NCBI RefSeq assembly: GCF_954871325.1
Contig: NC_088779.1
Location: 29,310,623 to 29,374,622 of the forward strand
DNA length: 64,000 nt
DNA from: Gordionus sp. m RMFG-2023
Taxonomy: Eukaryota; Nematomorpha; Gordioida; Chordodea; Parachordodidae
Direction of reading: 5' to 3'
The translations under genes were made by a program, and so were the position numbers. This document shows, in pieces, positions 1 to 13,969 of the stretch. Under the pieces are notes generated by a model. It was not told where the DNA came from. It saw nothing but the letters and a program-made list of their open reading frames with translations, and ran no database searches. Within the stretch, counting starts at the first letter, position 1, and the number at the start of each line of letters is the position of its first letter.

Positions 1-2150
1 GATAAAATAAACTCATTAATTGTAATGTGAACTTTTTTCCATATATAAATTCTTTGAATTTTGTAACCCCAAATATGATGGCTGGCTATAATTTTTCTCG
101 GCTGCATTTAGAGTTCTTTAGACGAATGTAATTGGTCTCTCCTTATCCCCTTCTATATGTTATATTACTGCGCAAATTCCTATGGCTGACGCATCTGTTG
201 CTAATATAATGGATTATTTTTATAATGTTGTAATATTGGAGTACTATTTACCTATTGCTTATTTTTTTTACGCGTCATCTCCAAATAACTTCATTTTCTA
301 ATAATTTGTTAAACGGTTTTGCTTTAAAATTTGAAATAAATTTGGAATAGTATGATGCTAACCCTAGAAATGATTGTAATATTTCAAGTTTTTCTAGTTC
401 CTTTTTTTACTTCGGTAGTTGTAATCCCGTTTTTTGAAATATTGTATACTAAGTATTCGATATTTTGTTTGAAAAATATACATTATTCCATTTTCTGCTA
501 AACATTTTAGTAACTTTTTAAATTTGTTTCGTGCTTCTCTGTATTTAATTATATTATCAAAATAACAAGCTACTCCGTAAAAATCTTTTAATAAATTCTT
601 GATCGCTCATTGAAATATTGCTGGAGAAGACGATATACCAAAAGGCAGTCTTATATATTTAAATAATCCTCTATGCGAATAGATTACAAGATTTTGATAT
701 TTTTGAGACTCTACTTTAATTTGAAAATAGGCATCCGAGAGATCCAATATTGAAAATTCCTCTCCTTTTCATAAACTGTAATAAATAGGATTCTTAGTAT
801 TGGATATGAATCAATATTAATATTTTGATTTTTAGTTCTTTTAAAATCCCCGCAAATTCTTATGTTTTATCTTTCTTTTGAACAATTACTATGGGTGATG
901 CATAAAGTGATTGATTAATTTTATCTATTACTTCTATTATTAGCAATCTGTCTAGATCTTCTTCAACTTTATCTTTTAAGGCGTATGGCAGGGTCGTGCT
1001 TTAGAGAAAATTGGTTTCTTGCTTTTTATATATATTTGTGCCTTAAAATCTTTCAAGCACTCTGATTCTTTGGTAAATAATTGATCAAATTCATTTTTCT
1101 GTAAGGTCCTTTTCAGGTATTTCAGTCATTTTGGGAAATTTAGTTATCCAGTTTCTTCCAATTAGATTTGTTGCCTATCCATTTGAAATTTTGAGTAGTT
1201 CTAATGTTCGATGTCTAACCTACTAGTGTTATATTGGTTCCCCGCATAGTTTCAAGTTTTAGCATGTAATTTGTTATCCAGGATTAATAATTCTTTCAAT
1301 CTATTTTGTTAATTATGCTTACCCCTCCAGCATCTAATTCCATTCTGATATCACTGTTGTTTATTTTGATATTCACCCAAAATTCTTGATTATATTTGTT
1401 TGTTGTATTATTAATAAAATTTACTATTTCTTTTCTACAGACTAGAGCAATGTGCCCAATTTTGTTGCATTTTTAACAAGTGGCATTCTTGAAAAACAAT
1501 TTTCATTTGATTTTTTGTAACTCGTATTATATTTATTATAAGATTTTGATTATTTATCTTCATCAACTTATATAATTTTATTTATATTATTATTATGTTC
1601 CTAACTGATCGATTTTAGTATCATCATTTTGTATTTTTAATAGCTGTTTCTACTGCAGATATTTATTTCTATATCATCTTCGGATAATAAACTTTGTAAA
1701 ATTTATGATATTTTATTCCCAATATAAATTTAGCTCATTGCAATATTTAAATATTCGCCAAATTCACAAGTCGTTGCTAATTTTCGAAGATTTTGTATAT
1801 AGTCTTTCAATTTTTTTTTCATTTTGTTTATTATATTGATAAAAATTATATTTCTCTACAATTTTAAAAAATTTGATTAAAATATTAAGTATTTCTAATA
1901 CCTCTTTGTTTACATGACTATCAGGTGCACATAAATTTATCAGTATTTTGTGAGTACCACAATCTATTGTTGTTAGTAATAGGAATTTTTTATTATGATG
2001 ATGTTAAACTTGGTTGTGTGTATTTAAATTCTTTAAATATGTCATACCAATCTTTGTAACATAGGTTTGAATCCGTGAGACCTTTTATCGACTATGCCTA
2101 GTGTATTGTTAGTAATAGAATATAAGTCAATTAATAATTCTTGTAATATT
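1..2150 (-). pseudogene. Ty3/gypsy retrotransposon gag-pol relic, cut by window start
   Basis: Read on the minus strand from about 2150 down to 1, the order is gag, zinc knuckle, protease, reverse transcriptase, RNase H start. Gag shows YIQNLRKLATTCEFGEYLNI near 1730-1800. A CX2CX4HX4C nucleocapsid knuckle with a stop in its second position lies at about 1438-1480. The protease motif reads ELDAGG near 1325-1345, in place of the usual DTGAS. Reverse transcriptase shows FSILDLSDAYFQIKVE near 710-760 and RLPFGISSSPAIFQ near 605-650; the RNase H start reads ATDASAIG near 183-206. Stops and frameshifts are present throughout. The domain order and the ILDLSDAY/RLPFG wording are standard for Ty3/gypsy. 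No LTR is visible; the 3' part lies outside the window. Confidence 0.88.
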
Positions 2151-2554
2151 TTTTTTATTTCATATCAAAATAATATGATGCTTTTTTATTATTCAAATTC
2201 TATGATAATATAATGATGAAAATAAACATTTTACAAAAAATACAAAAATGACAGAATAAAAATTATATGAATTTTTATGTTTTTAAGGATATATTTCAAT
2301 TTTATATGAAAAAGAAGATAATGAAAATCAATAATAAAATAATTATGATTCTTTTTGTTTCACAATATATATCATTCGCGTCTTTTTATAAAAAATTAAT
2401 GAATAAAAAAATTAAAAAAATAAAATATTTGCAAAAATTTTCAATTTCTAAGCATAGAAGGTCTTATAGTTTAAAAATTATCCGCAATACGCAACAATAA
2501 ATACATTTATATATAGTGTAAAAATAATTGTCAAAATTAAAATATTATTACATC

Positions 2555-2695
2555 ACGATATTAAGGTGGCATTAAAATTGGAGCATTTAATAAGAATAAA
2601 ATTGACATTATACCCCCTTTAATATTTTGTAAAATTTCATAATCATAAATCATGCCTAAATATAATTTATAAACCTAGGAGCAAATAGATTCATG
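2555..2695 (+). repeat. Diverged direct repeat, first copy (partner 5600-5750)
   Basis: Both copies share AATAAGAATAAAATTGACAT, then a stretch around ATTTTGTAAAATTTC, then AACCTAGGAGC / CACCTAGGAGC. They have the same orientation and lie about 3.05 kb apart. No coding frame or terminal inverted repeat was seen, so the family is not identified. Confidence 0.6.
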
Positions 2696-5599
2696 TTACA
2701 ATTATTATGCTTAAAATATCATATAATAATTAGTATTCATTAGCTAATTGAAGTAATATTGTTTACGTTAAATTATCTTTAACGTATGTTTGTATATTAC
2801 CTCAGAACAGTAAATTAACATATTAATTTTTGTCTTGTTAAATAATTATCTATATAAATGATATTATTTTACAATAATCATTATATATAATTTTTATTTT
2901 ACCAAAATATGTTATTGAAATTTTATGGTTGTTTGGTTTAATAAATATACATCTGATATTCCTAATTCTGAGCTAATTCCATCACTTATATTATAGATTT
3001 AAATAAATTTTTCTTAATGCATTCAGATTAGACAAAGATAAAAAAAGTCTTTATAACTCTTAAACCACTAAAAAAAATCAAAATTAATTTTGCACACATA
3101 CCCATTATCTAAAAATATTAAGCTCTAAAAGATTCAGGCAAAAAATTTGAAAGAATTTTAAGTAAAAACGTTTTTAAAATGACTTGGGTTTTCATAGTCC
3201 TACATGTGCAATAAAAGATTAATATAATGGGTAATATAATTGAAAATTATATATATTGCAAGTGACCAATTATAAGGTTAAATTTTATATAGAAAACATG
3301 TTTCTATACTTATCAAGATATAAAAAAAATTCTATAATGTAATATTAGCAAAAGTTGACAAAGAGGAGATGATGTTTATATTTAAAAAAAAATTCTGACT
3401 ATATTCAAATCTCTCTAAAATTTTCTTCCACACCATAATCATTGTAACAGTGGTAACATTATCTGAATGATAGTTCTAATTATGCATACTGTTTACAGGA
3501 TCCTTGTTAATATATCGTAGAATATTAGTATTTAATTAAACAAAATAAATTAGATAAGAAAAAGATAAAATAAATTTATTGACATGTTTTATATATTTTA
3601 TATAGGGATACCAATACTTTCACAGAAGGGATGTTTAATTTTTATATTTATGTGATTCAAGGAGAATTAATAAATATCAAACTCTTTCAAAAACCAATAA
3701 TAAGAAAATAAAATTGAAATCAAGTTCCAACGGTGTGCTGCTCAGCAATGGAATTCTTTTCTCTCGAAACAATTTGTCGATAACAAAAATATTATTAATA
3801 AGTTTACAATATTTAACGTTTCGGCAAAAAGATGCTCTTGTCATTGAATTTAAAAAAATATTTTGGAGACTATCTTATGCATTTTTTATATAATTATTAA
3901 TAAACGTATATGCGTCAAATTTTATTTTTGCATGCATGGAAAGTTAAAGGAGCGAAAATAGTTTAAGAAATAAGAAACCATGAGAACTCATCCTTTTGGG
4001 ATTAATGTTAATTAAAATTCTTAGCTACCCATAAAGTAATGTGTTTAAATCTAAAAATAATATTTTAAGAATATTTTTTTTTAATAAATCTAAAGTAAAA
4101 TATCCAGCAGTTGAAGGACTAAATTTATAATTGCACTTGAGAAAGCATATAGAAAATTTGGATAAATGGCCACCATCAGGGTTGAATAACCAGTCCCACC
4201 AAAGATCTTCAATGTTCTGTTCTGAGAAAATAATTTAACCATGTGGATTTAGTCAGAAAATAGGAAATTGGAAAGGGCCTAGTAATTATCTCATTTTAAA
4301 AAATATTCTCAAAAATAACAAATTGTAACAATCAGCTTATTTTTCTATATATTTTGACAAGAACTGCCCAAATAAATTAAATATATAAATATATTTTTAA
4401 AATAAAATTTAATTCCTCTTTTATAGATAATAAAATTATAGTCCTGGTGCGACATTTTATAAAATTTAAATGAGTGGGCTTTATAGTTTTGATATTTTTT
4501 TCTGCTTAAGATATTATTTGATTAACAATACAGATATCAAAACACATTTAATTTATAAAACGGTGGTTATAGGTAGTAGATAGCCATAGTATAAGTTATT
4601 AAAATCTTACCAATCCTCATTTTTTGATTAATCCAATAAAAAATATTGTCTTTTCAACATTTCATGATATTTTAGATAGAATTCTTATATTTTAATAATC
4701 ATAAATAAACATTAAAAACTTAAATGCTTTGTTTAATAGATAATAATAGATGTTGTTCAATATTATTCTTTAAAATAATGATTAAGATATTTATATAATA
4801 TAAAAATGGTATATTATGTATTTATAAATATCAAAGAATAATTTACAACAGAGTTTCGAGTTCAAACTAATTTCGAGCATGAACAAATTTAGGTTTAGGT
4901 AAAAATAAGGTTGTATGGTCAGGTTAAGAGATATACCAATAAATACATATATTTTTACTTCAGTTTGACTTGAATTATAAGTATTTTTATCATTCCGTTT
5001 AACTATAACTTCCTAAACACTGCTAAAAAGACTTTATTTTTGAATAATCATATTTTATCGTGGTTAGATTTCCATGTCTGTTTCTAAAGATTGCCATAAA
5101 TTTAAGAAAACAACTTCTTCAAAAATGGTAGGAGTTAACTACATATTTGGAACTCAAACTTATGTTTATTCTAATTATTCAATCATAATTCTAATGTTAT
5201 AGTGCTTTCCTAATCTGCAAATTCATGAAATAATCTCTATTGATCCTTTTTAGATTATACTTAATTATTGTTTTGAATCTAAATTTTTTTGAAAGCAAAT
5301 TATAAACTCTATTAGATATCGCTCAATTCAAATAATCTTTACTATTGAATATTTTTTGTTCCTCTTTCTAATTACTAAAATCAACCTCTTCTCTCTTCTT
5401 TATTAACCACCCTTAAATTTTTATTTTTTAAAAATATTATAATAAGGAAAACCATAGATAATTGGCGCAATGGGTTTGTCAGTTCTGCGGATTTTATATT
5501 AAAGCCAATAATGTTTAGTCAAATTTATTTATATAATAAGATTTTATTTATTGGTTAAAATAATTTATAACTACGTAGTCAGGACATAATTGAATGTAT

Positions 5600-5750
5600 A
5601 ACGACATTATGTGGCAATATAATACGAACATTTAAATAAGAATAAAATTGACATTATATGAAAATTAAAAGCTCCCTGTAGTATTTTGCAAAATTTCTTT
5701 ATCATAAATTATGTTTAAATATAATTTTAAACACCTAGGAGCTAATAAAT
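5600..5750 (+). repeat. Diverged direct repeat, second copy (partner 2555-2695)
   Basis: Second member of the pair described at 2555-2695. It is followed by a short local duplication of an 'aaagagcta(g/a)tcggat' phrase near 5751-5780. Confidence 0.55.
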
Positions 5751-8259
5751 AAAGAGCTAGTCGGATGATAAAGAGCTAATCGGATCAATTAAATTATCCT
5801 AAATAATCATATTATCACAAGTATTCATTAACTAATAGTATAGAATAGATTTAAATTAATTCTAATAATGCATTGGATTAAGGAAAAAATTGCCAAGTTT
5901 TCTGAAATTCAAATGCAGGAGAGATATATAAAAACCAAATTTGCGACTTTATTTGCAATTGTCAATGGTGGCGTGAATGCATCGATAAATTTGTGTAAAA
6001 TATATATATATATATTAAATTAATTTTTCTAAATGCTAATTAATGTTTTTAAGATTCCCTAAAAAAATTATTATTTAAAAAATAAAATATATTTAGTCCC
6101 TATATTTTCTTTCTTTATTTTAAAAAAGGCTAAAAATTCAAATTCAATTTTGTATTTACCTAGTTATCATATAAAAATAATTTAAATCTACATTTGATAG
6201 ACATGAGGATATATGCTTAAATTTAATTCAACGATTGGGAAAGTGTTCTAGTTGCTATAAAAATAGTTGAAATGCCTAATAGCACCAATCCCCATCTTGT
6301 AATGAGGAACAGGGAGAAAATATAAATGTATTTATTTTGTGTATGAAAGTGAAAATTTTAAAGGTACCAAGATTCAGAAGAATGGAAATATATCTGAGCC
6401 CAAAAACAAAAAGAAGAAGTTAGATCTTTTAGTTATACTAAATATTTTTTAGAACCAACTATTCGAAAACAGGTAATATTAAAAAATAGGCCGCCACTCA
6501 AAACTACAATTAATGATTTTTTTAATGTTTTGTAAATACGAATGTGTTTAATAATTAATTAAATATTTGTTACAGATTAGTAAAAAATTGTGCTTACTTA
6601 ATCAATTTACGTATTATATTACTTTTTCTTTTTTATTATTACTTGTATTTACCGAACTTGAGGCTGTAAATTAAATATAGATTTATATATAAATATCGCG
6701 TAAAGATTGAAAAGTTTTAATTTTTTTTATAACATAATAAAAGATATATTATATAATTCATTCAGAATCAATATTCTTTTTAACTACTACCGACAAATAG
6801 AGAGACCATAACAATTCTCAATGCAAGACCACCCCTCTTCATTAATACTAATTCTATGATGTTGGAATAAATTTTCAATTTATAAATAATATATTTTCAA
6901 CAAATTCAATTCTATACATATCATTATTAATAAAAAATATGGATTCCAATTGATTATAGTTTAAAAAACCCAATGGTTTTGGAGCTCTTTGAAGTTTGTC
7001 ACTAACTTCGCTATTGGGGTTTGTTGGACAAAATTTACACTTTTACAAAAAATAAAATTTCAAAAATATAATAATATTCTTAAATTTTTTTATATGGCAC
7101 CTTTATAAAGTATAGTTTTAGATATCTATTCACATATATTTTTATATAGTATCCAAAAAATCACAGAAGCTATAGCCGATTTTAGGAAATCGGTTTGACT
7201 AGACCCAGTCTCCCCTAATTTTATTTAAAAAATGTCTATTTGCCATAAAAAATATGTAAAATGGAGTTTATATAAATTTACTAATAGATTTTAAGTTTTA
7301 GGTGATTTAGAAATATTTTGTGCCAACCTGGTCGGCTTAATTGTTAGGAGCATATTACTATTAAATAAAATTTAAAAATTTATACACAATTTAAATTTTA
7401 ATATATTTTAAAAAATATTTAATTAATTATTTAAATTGATATAATTTGTAATTATTAACACTATCTTAATAACTGTGTATATAATTATTTTGATAATCAA
7501 ATACTTTTTTGGGGGAATGTAATTCTAAAAATCATTTATTACCCTTAAAAATTTAGTAAAATTATTTTTTATTATTTATAATAAAAATAAACTTTATGTT
7601 TAATTTAAACAATAAATGATTCGTCTCAGATTTCTACTTACTCCAAATATAAAGCCCATTTTTTAAAAAGTTTTTAAATAGGGAGTGGAGATGGGATGAT
7701 CATCTTTATGATTCTTCTTTATTTGTAATAAATAGTTGACAATAAAAATATTAACCAGTAATAAAGATCTAAAATAATTAATTATAATTAACAATTGGTA
7801 CCTTGCAAAGAACTTTAAAAAAATATTGACAACAGCTCCAAAAAAATGATATAAAAATACAAACAAAAAAATTATTTATTTTAAGATAGAAATAGGTATT
7901 TGTTTATTTTTTTTGCAGGGGATATTACAAGCTTACAAAAGAAAATGAGTATCAGATGCTTTTATTAATTCAGTATATATTTGGAAGAAATTGAATTGAA
8001 TAATTTTTAAACTAGAAAAGGAATGTCAACTTACTATTTCCAAAACTTTATATTTTATTACATCATCAATGCAATTTCTATGGATTAAAAACAACAATTC
8101 AAGATTTTTTATATACCATTACCTTATATTTAATATTTCTAAATATTAGTGATAAAAGGCTAACGGCTTACAATAATTTATCCAAAGTAGTATTAGGCAA
8201 TCCTAAAGATTTTGCTCATATGTGGCACAAAGGTTCTAGACATCAATTAGCGAAATCTA

Positions 8260-8345
8260 GAGGCTTAGACAGTATTTTTCTGGCTAATTTAGTTGGCCGT
8301 TTTAAAAATTAGCTCAAAAAGAGACGTTTTTAACAACATTACTTT
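8260..8345. mobile_element. Scrap of the TAGTGTTG-type MITE
   Basis: GGCCGTTTTAAAAATTAGCTC followed by GTTTTTAACAACATTA matches, with substitutions, the right terminus of the complete MITE at 13344-13566. The left half is not recognisable. It is probably an old solo end. Confidence 0.45.
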
Positions 8346-9760
8346 ATATAAATTTAACATAATTTTAATTTTAAAATATTTCAAAATTTAATATTTTTTG
8401 CATGTTGCTAAAGGTAGTTTGAGTACTATATAAAAAATAATAATTTGTATAAACTTAGGTATTTTAAAATATTATTTACTTTATTTTAAAGGTGAATATA
8501 CTTTTATATGTTTATTAAAAATATAATACTAAAACTCTATTTCTTAAAACAATTAATAAAATTATATTATTTTAAAATGAAATATCTAAAAAGAAGAGTT
8601 TACCAAAATAAATTTATTTTATTTAGAAAATATTAATATCAAAATAACCTTTCAAATAAGTGATATAATGTTTAAAAAAAATTGAGGAAAAGCTAATTTT
8701 TAATCAGATTTATTAATAAATAATGATGTCTTAGCCAACTTGTTTGTCTTAAAAGAAAGAAGCATATCAATATAATGATGTACATACTATATACATATAA
8801 TTTTATATAAGTTTAAATTTATTTGCGTTCTGAATATTAAAGTTTAAGAAATTGAGAGTTAGTTAGTCATTATAATAAAAATTTAAATTATAATTATACC
8901 TATTTTTAAAAATATGGGAGTATTAAAAAATTAATATGCAGAGGCACTAATTTTACATTAACAACATTAATTTAATTAATTTTTTTTTCAAGTTTCTGTA
9001 TTATTATATTTTCTGTTAACTTACTTTTAAAATTAAACTAAAATTTTTTTTTGCCAATTCAGATTAGAACAGACATTTGGATTACTAACCCGACATCAAT
9101 ATAAACTACATGTGCTATTCAAAAAAAAATTTCACAACTTTTTATCAATTTACCTTTTAGAAATATATCCTATGGCGAAATACCCAATAATGATAAGAAT
9201 TTAGATTTTGTTATAGCATTAAACCTAAAATATAGGAAATAAAATAGAAATCGTATTTATAAATAATAATTATAGTAGCAAATCTTTTAATCAATAAAAT
9301 TCTATATTTTCTTTTACTATTTTCTATTTAGGGCGCCGGATTTACCCATCCAACCCTAACCGTTAATGTTTTAGCACAGATCCAGAAAAATAAATTTTTA
9401 AGGGCCTACCTGGGAATTGTATCCTAAGATCGATCGTATTGACCACTCACATAATAGCCTCTATATATTTCTCCAGCAAAGAGATACCCTTTAATCATTA
9501 TTCTTTTGCTTAGGTAAAGATGACCATACCAAGGATCAAAAATGGAAATTTAATTTAGGCCATACCAATTAATATCTTGATGATGGCATTTGGAGTTTTA
9601 TATAAATTGAGCTAAATATTTTATTAAGACCAATTCATAACACATACTAATCATAAACAAAACAAAAACATAAATTTGTTAGATAATCAAATAATTTTCT
9701 GACTATAAAACTGTTGGATTGAATGATCTAACCCCTTTGAGTTAACCCTTATCTCCTTCT
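8346..9760. other. AT-rich sequence, nothing recognised
   Basis: No family motif, tandem repeat or terminal repeat was seen in either strand. A slightly GC-richer patch lies at 9330-9440 but holds no readable frame that I recognise. Confidence 0.5.
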
Positions 9761-9769
9761 GCAAAATAT

Positions 9770-10213
9770 CACAGGCATATTTTTAGCAATATCTTTATGG
9801 TATCCCAAACTTTCTTCGGTCACATTAGAGCCCTTAAATAATTCGCAAATGCATATATGTTCCATAAATATTACATCTCTGTCGTGTCTCTCGTTTTTCG
9901 TTTAAAGAATTTATCGAGCGTTTAGAGTTTTCCTATAAAACCTTTTTGAGAAACATTATTAATCCAAATTTAACTCTAGCCCCCAACTTCCTGATAAAAT
10001 GGGTGATGTATTCTTATTATCCCTACTTACCTTGTAATTCTCATCTTTTCTCATTTTCTGATCATCAAAATATCTACAAATTTTTTTATTAATCCTTCCT
10101 AAAAAAAATTGTTGGATCAAGGCATTAGTATGTGGTAGAACAATATTTCGTCTGATATTATATATCCCTGACATTAAAATGGATAAAAACCCTTTTTTTA
10201 CACCAGATTTCAA
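9770..10213 (-). pseudogene. Unidentified coding-like stretch, broken
   Basis: The minus strand has an 84-codon frame at 9959-10213 and, in another frame below it (about 9770-9900), a stretch reading DVIFMEHICICELFKGSNV. Amino-acid use is more balanced than in nearby AT-rich frames and contains Gly, Cys, His and Trp, which suggests a decayed coding region. I do not recognise the family. It could be a transposon relic or a host pseudogene; it lies just upstream of copy A of the long repeated unit. Confidence 0.3.
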
Positions 10214-10539
10214 AATACTATTCTATTTTATCCTCAAAGATATTCAACTTTTTCAAAACATTAATAAAATCGATGGATATGAGTAGTTAAAAAAGGTCTC
10301 TTACATAATAAATTAACTAAGAAGTAACATAGATCATATTGCTTTATTTATCCTCTTTCTGAAAATCTATTAGCTAATTTTTTGTCAAAATCTTAGTTAT
10401 TTTTAAAAACATAATGGTAATTAATATAGTTTTTATTTAATCGAAGAAGAAAGATGGATTCAATATATTTCTGTTATTTTGTTTTACATACTTTCGAACT
10501 CATCTTTATCAATTTCTGTATATAATTTTAAAAAAATGG

Positions 10540-12010
10540 CCGTCAGTGCAGCAGAGAGCCTTCCACAGTGCCAAATACCCATCCGATTTACTCGATTTTA
10601 AGCTTAAATAAAGTATGTTTTACCTGGTCTTTATTAGATAGACGATATATGATATAGTATTTTTAAATAATAATGTGTAAGTTAGTACAAGTTGAAGCCT
10701 GTGGATGATATAGTGTTATAATATAGATTTTTATTCGTAATAATATTTGTAATTACAATTTCTTAAATTAATTTTTTATATAGCTTATATTGGTAAATGA
10801 ACTCATAATAAATAAATAAACTTTAAACAAATAAGAAATTAAACTAACATAAGTTCATAGGTCAATTATAAATTATTATATATTAAACATATTAAACACA
10901 TCTTATTTGATAATTAAAACTTTATAACGTAATTTATTTTCCAATTGTATAAAATATTTTTTTTTCAAATTTAAAATTTTTAAAGTTGATATGTTATTTA
11001 ATTCTCATTTAATTATTATACTGATATCTATTCTCGGATTTTCATTCTACTCTATTAAGGGATATTCTTATACTAATAATGAAGGTTTTTCATATTTTTA
11101 ATAATTAATATCCTCTTAGCTACTATATTTTATATCTAGACAATAATTTTTTCTATATCGATGTAATAAAGGTTTTTCTTTATTTTCCCATTTTACTTTT
11201 AAGACAAGGTTTTTATAATATTTATGTGTTTTTTACATATTTAGTTACCTTATTTTATTAGCAATAAATTTTTTTCTATTTCTATTTAATTTTTTTTTTA
11301 CATTAGCTATTATCTTATTACCCTATTATTCTCCCCTTCCTTCAGGGATGGATTATAAAATCGACTTACATGAAAATATACTTTTTTAAAATATTTAATT
11401 AGTTTTGCGTAAGACATGAAAAATATTTAAAAAAGAACAAATATATAATTTAAAAAGAGAAGGTATAAAGAAAAAAATTAAAAAGGAGAGTGTGCCAAGT
11501 GAATAATTCGGGCAAAGAATTTTTAAACATTAAACCATTGGAACAAATAATTGTATTAGGATAATTTTGTTTATTTTATAAAAAAGAGAAATATATATTT
11601 TTATTCCATATGGAATTGTGAACCATTTTAGAAAGATTCAAAGCAGCTTGCCCAGGTGAGCTATATGAAATAGTTATAATGGGACAAAGTGATTAACACC
11701 CATCAGGTAAGAATATTTTTGACATTTTAATGACTTAGTCCTGAAGAGGTTATGTTTATTATAGGGGAAAGAGAGGTCTATACAGGTAAGATCCGCAATG
11801 ATTGCCAATTCACCCATATCATTTATCAATCCTACTTTAGAAAATATAATGATCTTCTTATTTTTTTAAATTATTTTATAATTAAACCATAGTCGTTACT
11901 ATAGGGTGGGAAAATATAAATTTTCTTCCCTATTTGAAATTTGCCTGTTCTCGCTAATATCATATTAAGCTAATAAAAAAAAATTTATTTCTAAATATTT
12001 CATTATAAAA
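10540..12010 (+). repeat. Long repeated unit, copy A, 5' part
   Basis: Matches 31925-33770 in copy B. Shared anchors include TTTTACCTG...TATTAGAT and TTTAAATAATAATGTGTAAG (10618-10690), then a block from 11342 (AAGTGAATAATTCGG) and a block from 11820 (CATAGTCGTTACTATAGGGTGGG). The orientation is the same. The copy is cut at about 12.13 kb by the foldback element and resumes near 17.1 kb. An ATG at about 10538 starts a 21-codon frame in the position of the small frames seen in copy B, but its sequence is only weakly similar. Confidence 0.65.
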
Positions 12011-12139
12011 GATATTCTTTAATATTTTATTACTTTTTATATAATTTCAAATTTAATTTATATATTATAAGACACCTTGTCAATGAATTATAGTACTCTA
12101 CCTCTTAATATTCTTATGGGCATAATTAGTATTACGTAA

Positions 12140-12675
12140 TCGGCTAAATTTAGCCGACTATAAAACGGCTTAGCCGAGGTTTTAGGTGAATAAATCGATT
12201 AAGCTTAATTAGGCTAAGCCTAAAAATCGGCTAAACTTAAATAGGCTAAGCTTAAAAATGGGCTAAGCCTAAAAATTGGCTAAAATAAATTAATCAAAAA
12301 TTCTGCATTGATGGCTAGCATTAATTATTATTTATTTATTATAGTAAAACAATTTATTTTATTTATATTTAATGTAAATATTTTATTATTATCAACAAAT
12401 GATATGATTTAATATTTTTTATTTATATTGTTATATTTTGAAATGAAAATAAATTTATTTATTTGATGTTTTTTAATAAAAAAATATATAATGCAGCTAT
12501 TGTAAAAATGTAATATTCTTTTTAATTTATTAGTGATTTTCACAATCTTCTTTGTAAATACATCTTTTATTGAGGAATTATATTGTAAATTTTATTAGAT
12601 AAAAAAACCATCTTATAGGTGAAATCTTTTATAAAATTTTTTTTATCAATTTCGTAAAATTATCTATTTTTTTTT
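12140..12675 (+). repeat. Left long terminal inverted arm of the foldback element
   Basis: Contains AGGCTAAGCCTAAAAATCGG and variants at 12210-12290, then the sequence around TTCTGCATTGATGGCTAGCA and TTTCACAATCTTCTTTGTAA. These reappear as the reverse complement at 15447-15890. Divergence is low enough to follow the match without a break. Confidence 0.8.
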
Positions 12676-12754
12676 AAAAATAATTTTTTAAAAAATTTAT
12701 ATTAAACTTTTTTGATGTTATTTTATATGATCTTTTTAAGGATAATATTTTGAT

Positions 12755-13310
12755 GTGACAATTGTCATAATCGTTATTTTTAAAGTTTTTTGATTTTTTT
12801 TGACAAAAATAGATTAAAATAAGTATTGATAAATGTTTAAATAAAATTAATGAAGTTGTACCATAGAAAAGTGACAATTGTCATAATCGTTATTTTTAAA
12901 TTTTTTGAATCTTTTTGACGAAAATAGATTAAAATAAGTATTGATAACATGTTTAAATAAAAATTTAGTGAAGATGTACTGAAAAGTGACAATTTTCATA
13001 ATCTTTATTTTCAAAGTTTTTTGAATTTTTTTGACGAAAATATGTTAAAATAGGTATTGAAAAAATGTTTAAATAAAATTTAGTGAAGATGTACCATAGA
13101 TAAGAGACAATTGTCATAATCCTAGTTTTTAAAGTTTTTTGATTTTTTTTGACGCAAATATGTTAAAATAAGTATTGATTATATGTTTAAATAAAATTTA
13201 GTAAAGATGTACCATAGAATAGTGACAATTGTCATAATCGTTTTTTAAAGTTTTTTAAATTTTTTTGATATAAATTAGCTAAAATAAGTATTGATAACAT
13301 ATATAACATA
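12755..13310 (+). repeat. Five tandem repeats of about 115-118 bp in the left arm
   Basis: Units begin GTGACAATTGTCATAATCG or a variant at 12755, 12871, 12986, 13104 and 13222. Each contains the palindrome GACAATTGTC (diverged in the third and fourth units), a 'ttttttga' run, AAAATAAGTATTGAT and AAATAAAATTTAGTGAAGATG. Three further units lie inverted in the right arm. Confidence 0.88.
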
Positions 13311-13343
13311 AAACAACATTAAAAAAATCCAGGACGGGCCGGC

Positions 13344-13566
13344 TAGTGTTGTTAAACGGCTCGTTTTGAGCCGATTTTTTAAAACGGCTAACTCTATTTT
13401 TTAGGCAGAAAAATATTACCTAAGTCTCGAGATTTCGTTAATATATGCCTAGACCGTTGTTCCTTCTACGAGCAAAATCTTCAGGCATGCGTAATATTTT
13501 TCTGGATTAAATATTGAGTTAGCCGTTTTTAAAAATCGGCTCAAAATGAGCCGTTTAACAACACTA
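13344..13566. mobile_element. Complete 223-bp MITE, hAT type, with perfect 8-bp target duplication
   Basis: Ends are TAGTGTTGTTAAACGGCTC and its inverse GAGCCGTTTAACAACACTA. Inner arms carry AACGGCTAACTC and GAGTTAGCCGTT. It is flanked on both sides by GGGCCGGC (13336-13343 and 13567-13574). An 8-bp duplication with TAGTG ends is typical of hAT elements. Relatives lie at 17840, 34666 and 52640 and as scraps at 8260, 36420 and 46530. Confidence 0.9.
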
Positions 13567-13574
13567 GGGCCGGC

Positions 13575-13965
13575 ACTGAATATATAGAGTACGGACTAAA
13601 AATCCTGGCCAAGCCTAATTTTTTTTTGAAAAAATGAGCCGGGACAAAATTTTTATATTTTAAAAATTAGGGTCATGCAAATAACACCTCTACTGCTCTC
13701 TCATAAATTAATTATTAACAAAATCCACATTTAAAAATTCATAAAAAAACACTTAATATGAATAAAAATCACCTATAAAAATATTTAATAAAAAAAATTT
13801 ATTAATATTTACATCAAATTTTATGAAAAAATAGAAAAAAGAATGTCGAGTTAATAAATAATTATTTATCAATCAAATTATCTTTAGCTTAAAAAAAAAT
13901 ATACATTTGTATTTTAATTTCTTAACCTATAAAATTAGTTATAGCACTAATTTGAACCCATTTGC
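13575..13965. other. Central part of the foldback element
   Basis: Unpaired sequence between the two arms. It includes 'actgaatatatagagtacgg' directly after the MITE duplication and AATGAGCCGGGAC near 13630. The GC-rich bases around the MITE suggest that it landed in the end of some other element; this could not be confirmed. Confidence 0.35.
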
Positions 13966-13969
13966 TTCA

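Larger units (their letters stand above)
2151..8140. other. AT-rich sequence without a recognisable gene
   Basis: No family motif was found in either strand. The longest plus-strand frame, 2267-2500 (77 codons), is lysine/isoleucine-rich low-complexity coding of the kind expected by chance at this composition. The minus frame at 7663-7866 is similar. The only structure seen is the old direct repeat pair listed separately and short AT runs such as the TA run near 6000-6017. Confidence 0.6.

Noticed and set aside
2267-2500. 77-codon plus-strand frame
   Set aside because: Lys/Ile/Phe-rich sequence typical of chance frames in very AT-rich DNA; no motif and no support from another copy.
4130-4260. 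Possible Tc1-type motif around ATGGCCACCATCAGGGTTG
   Set aside because: Neither strand gives a convincing catalytic or SPDLNPIEN-type motif.
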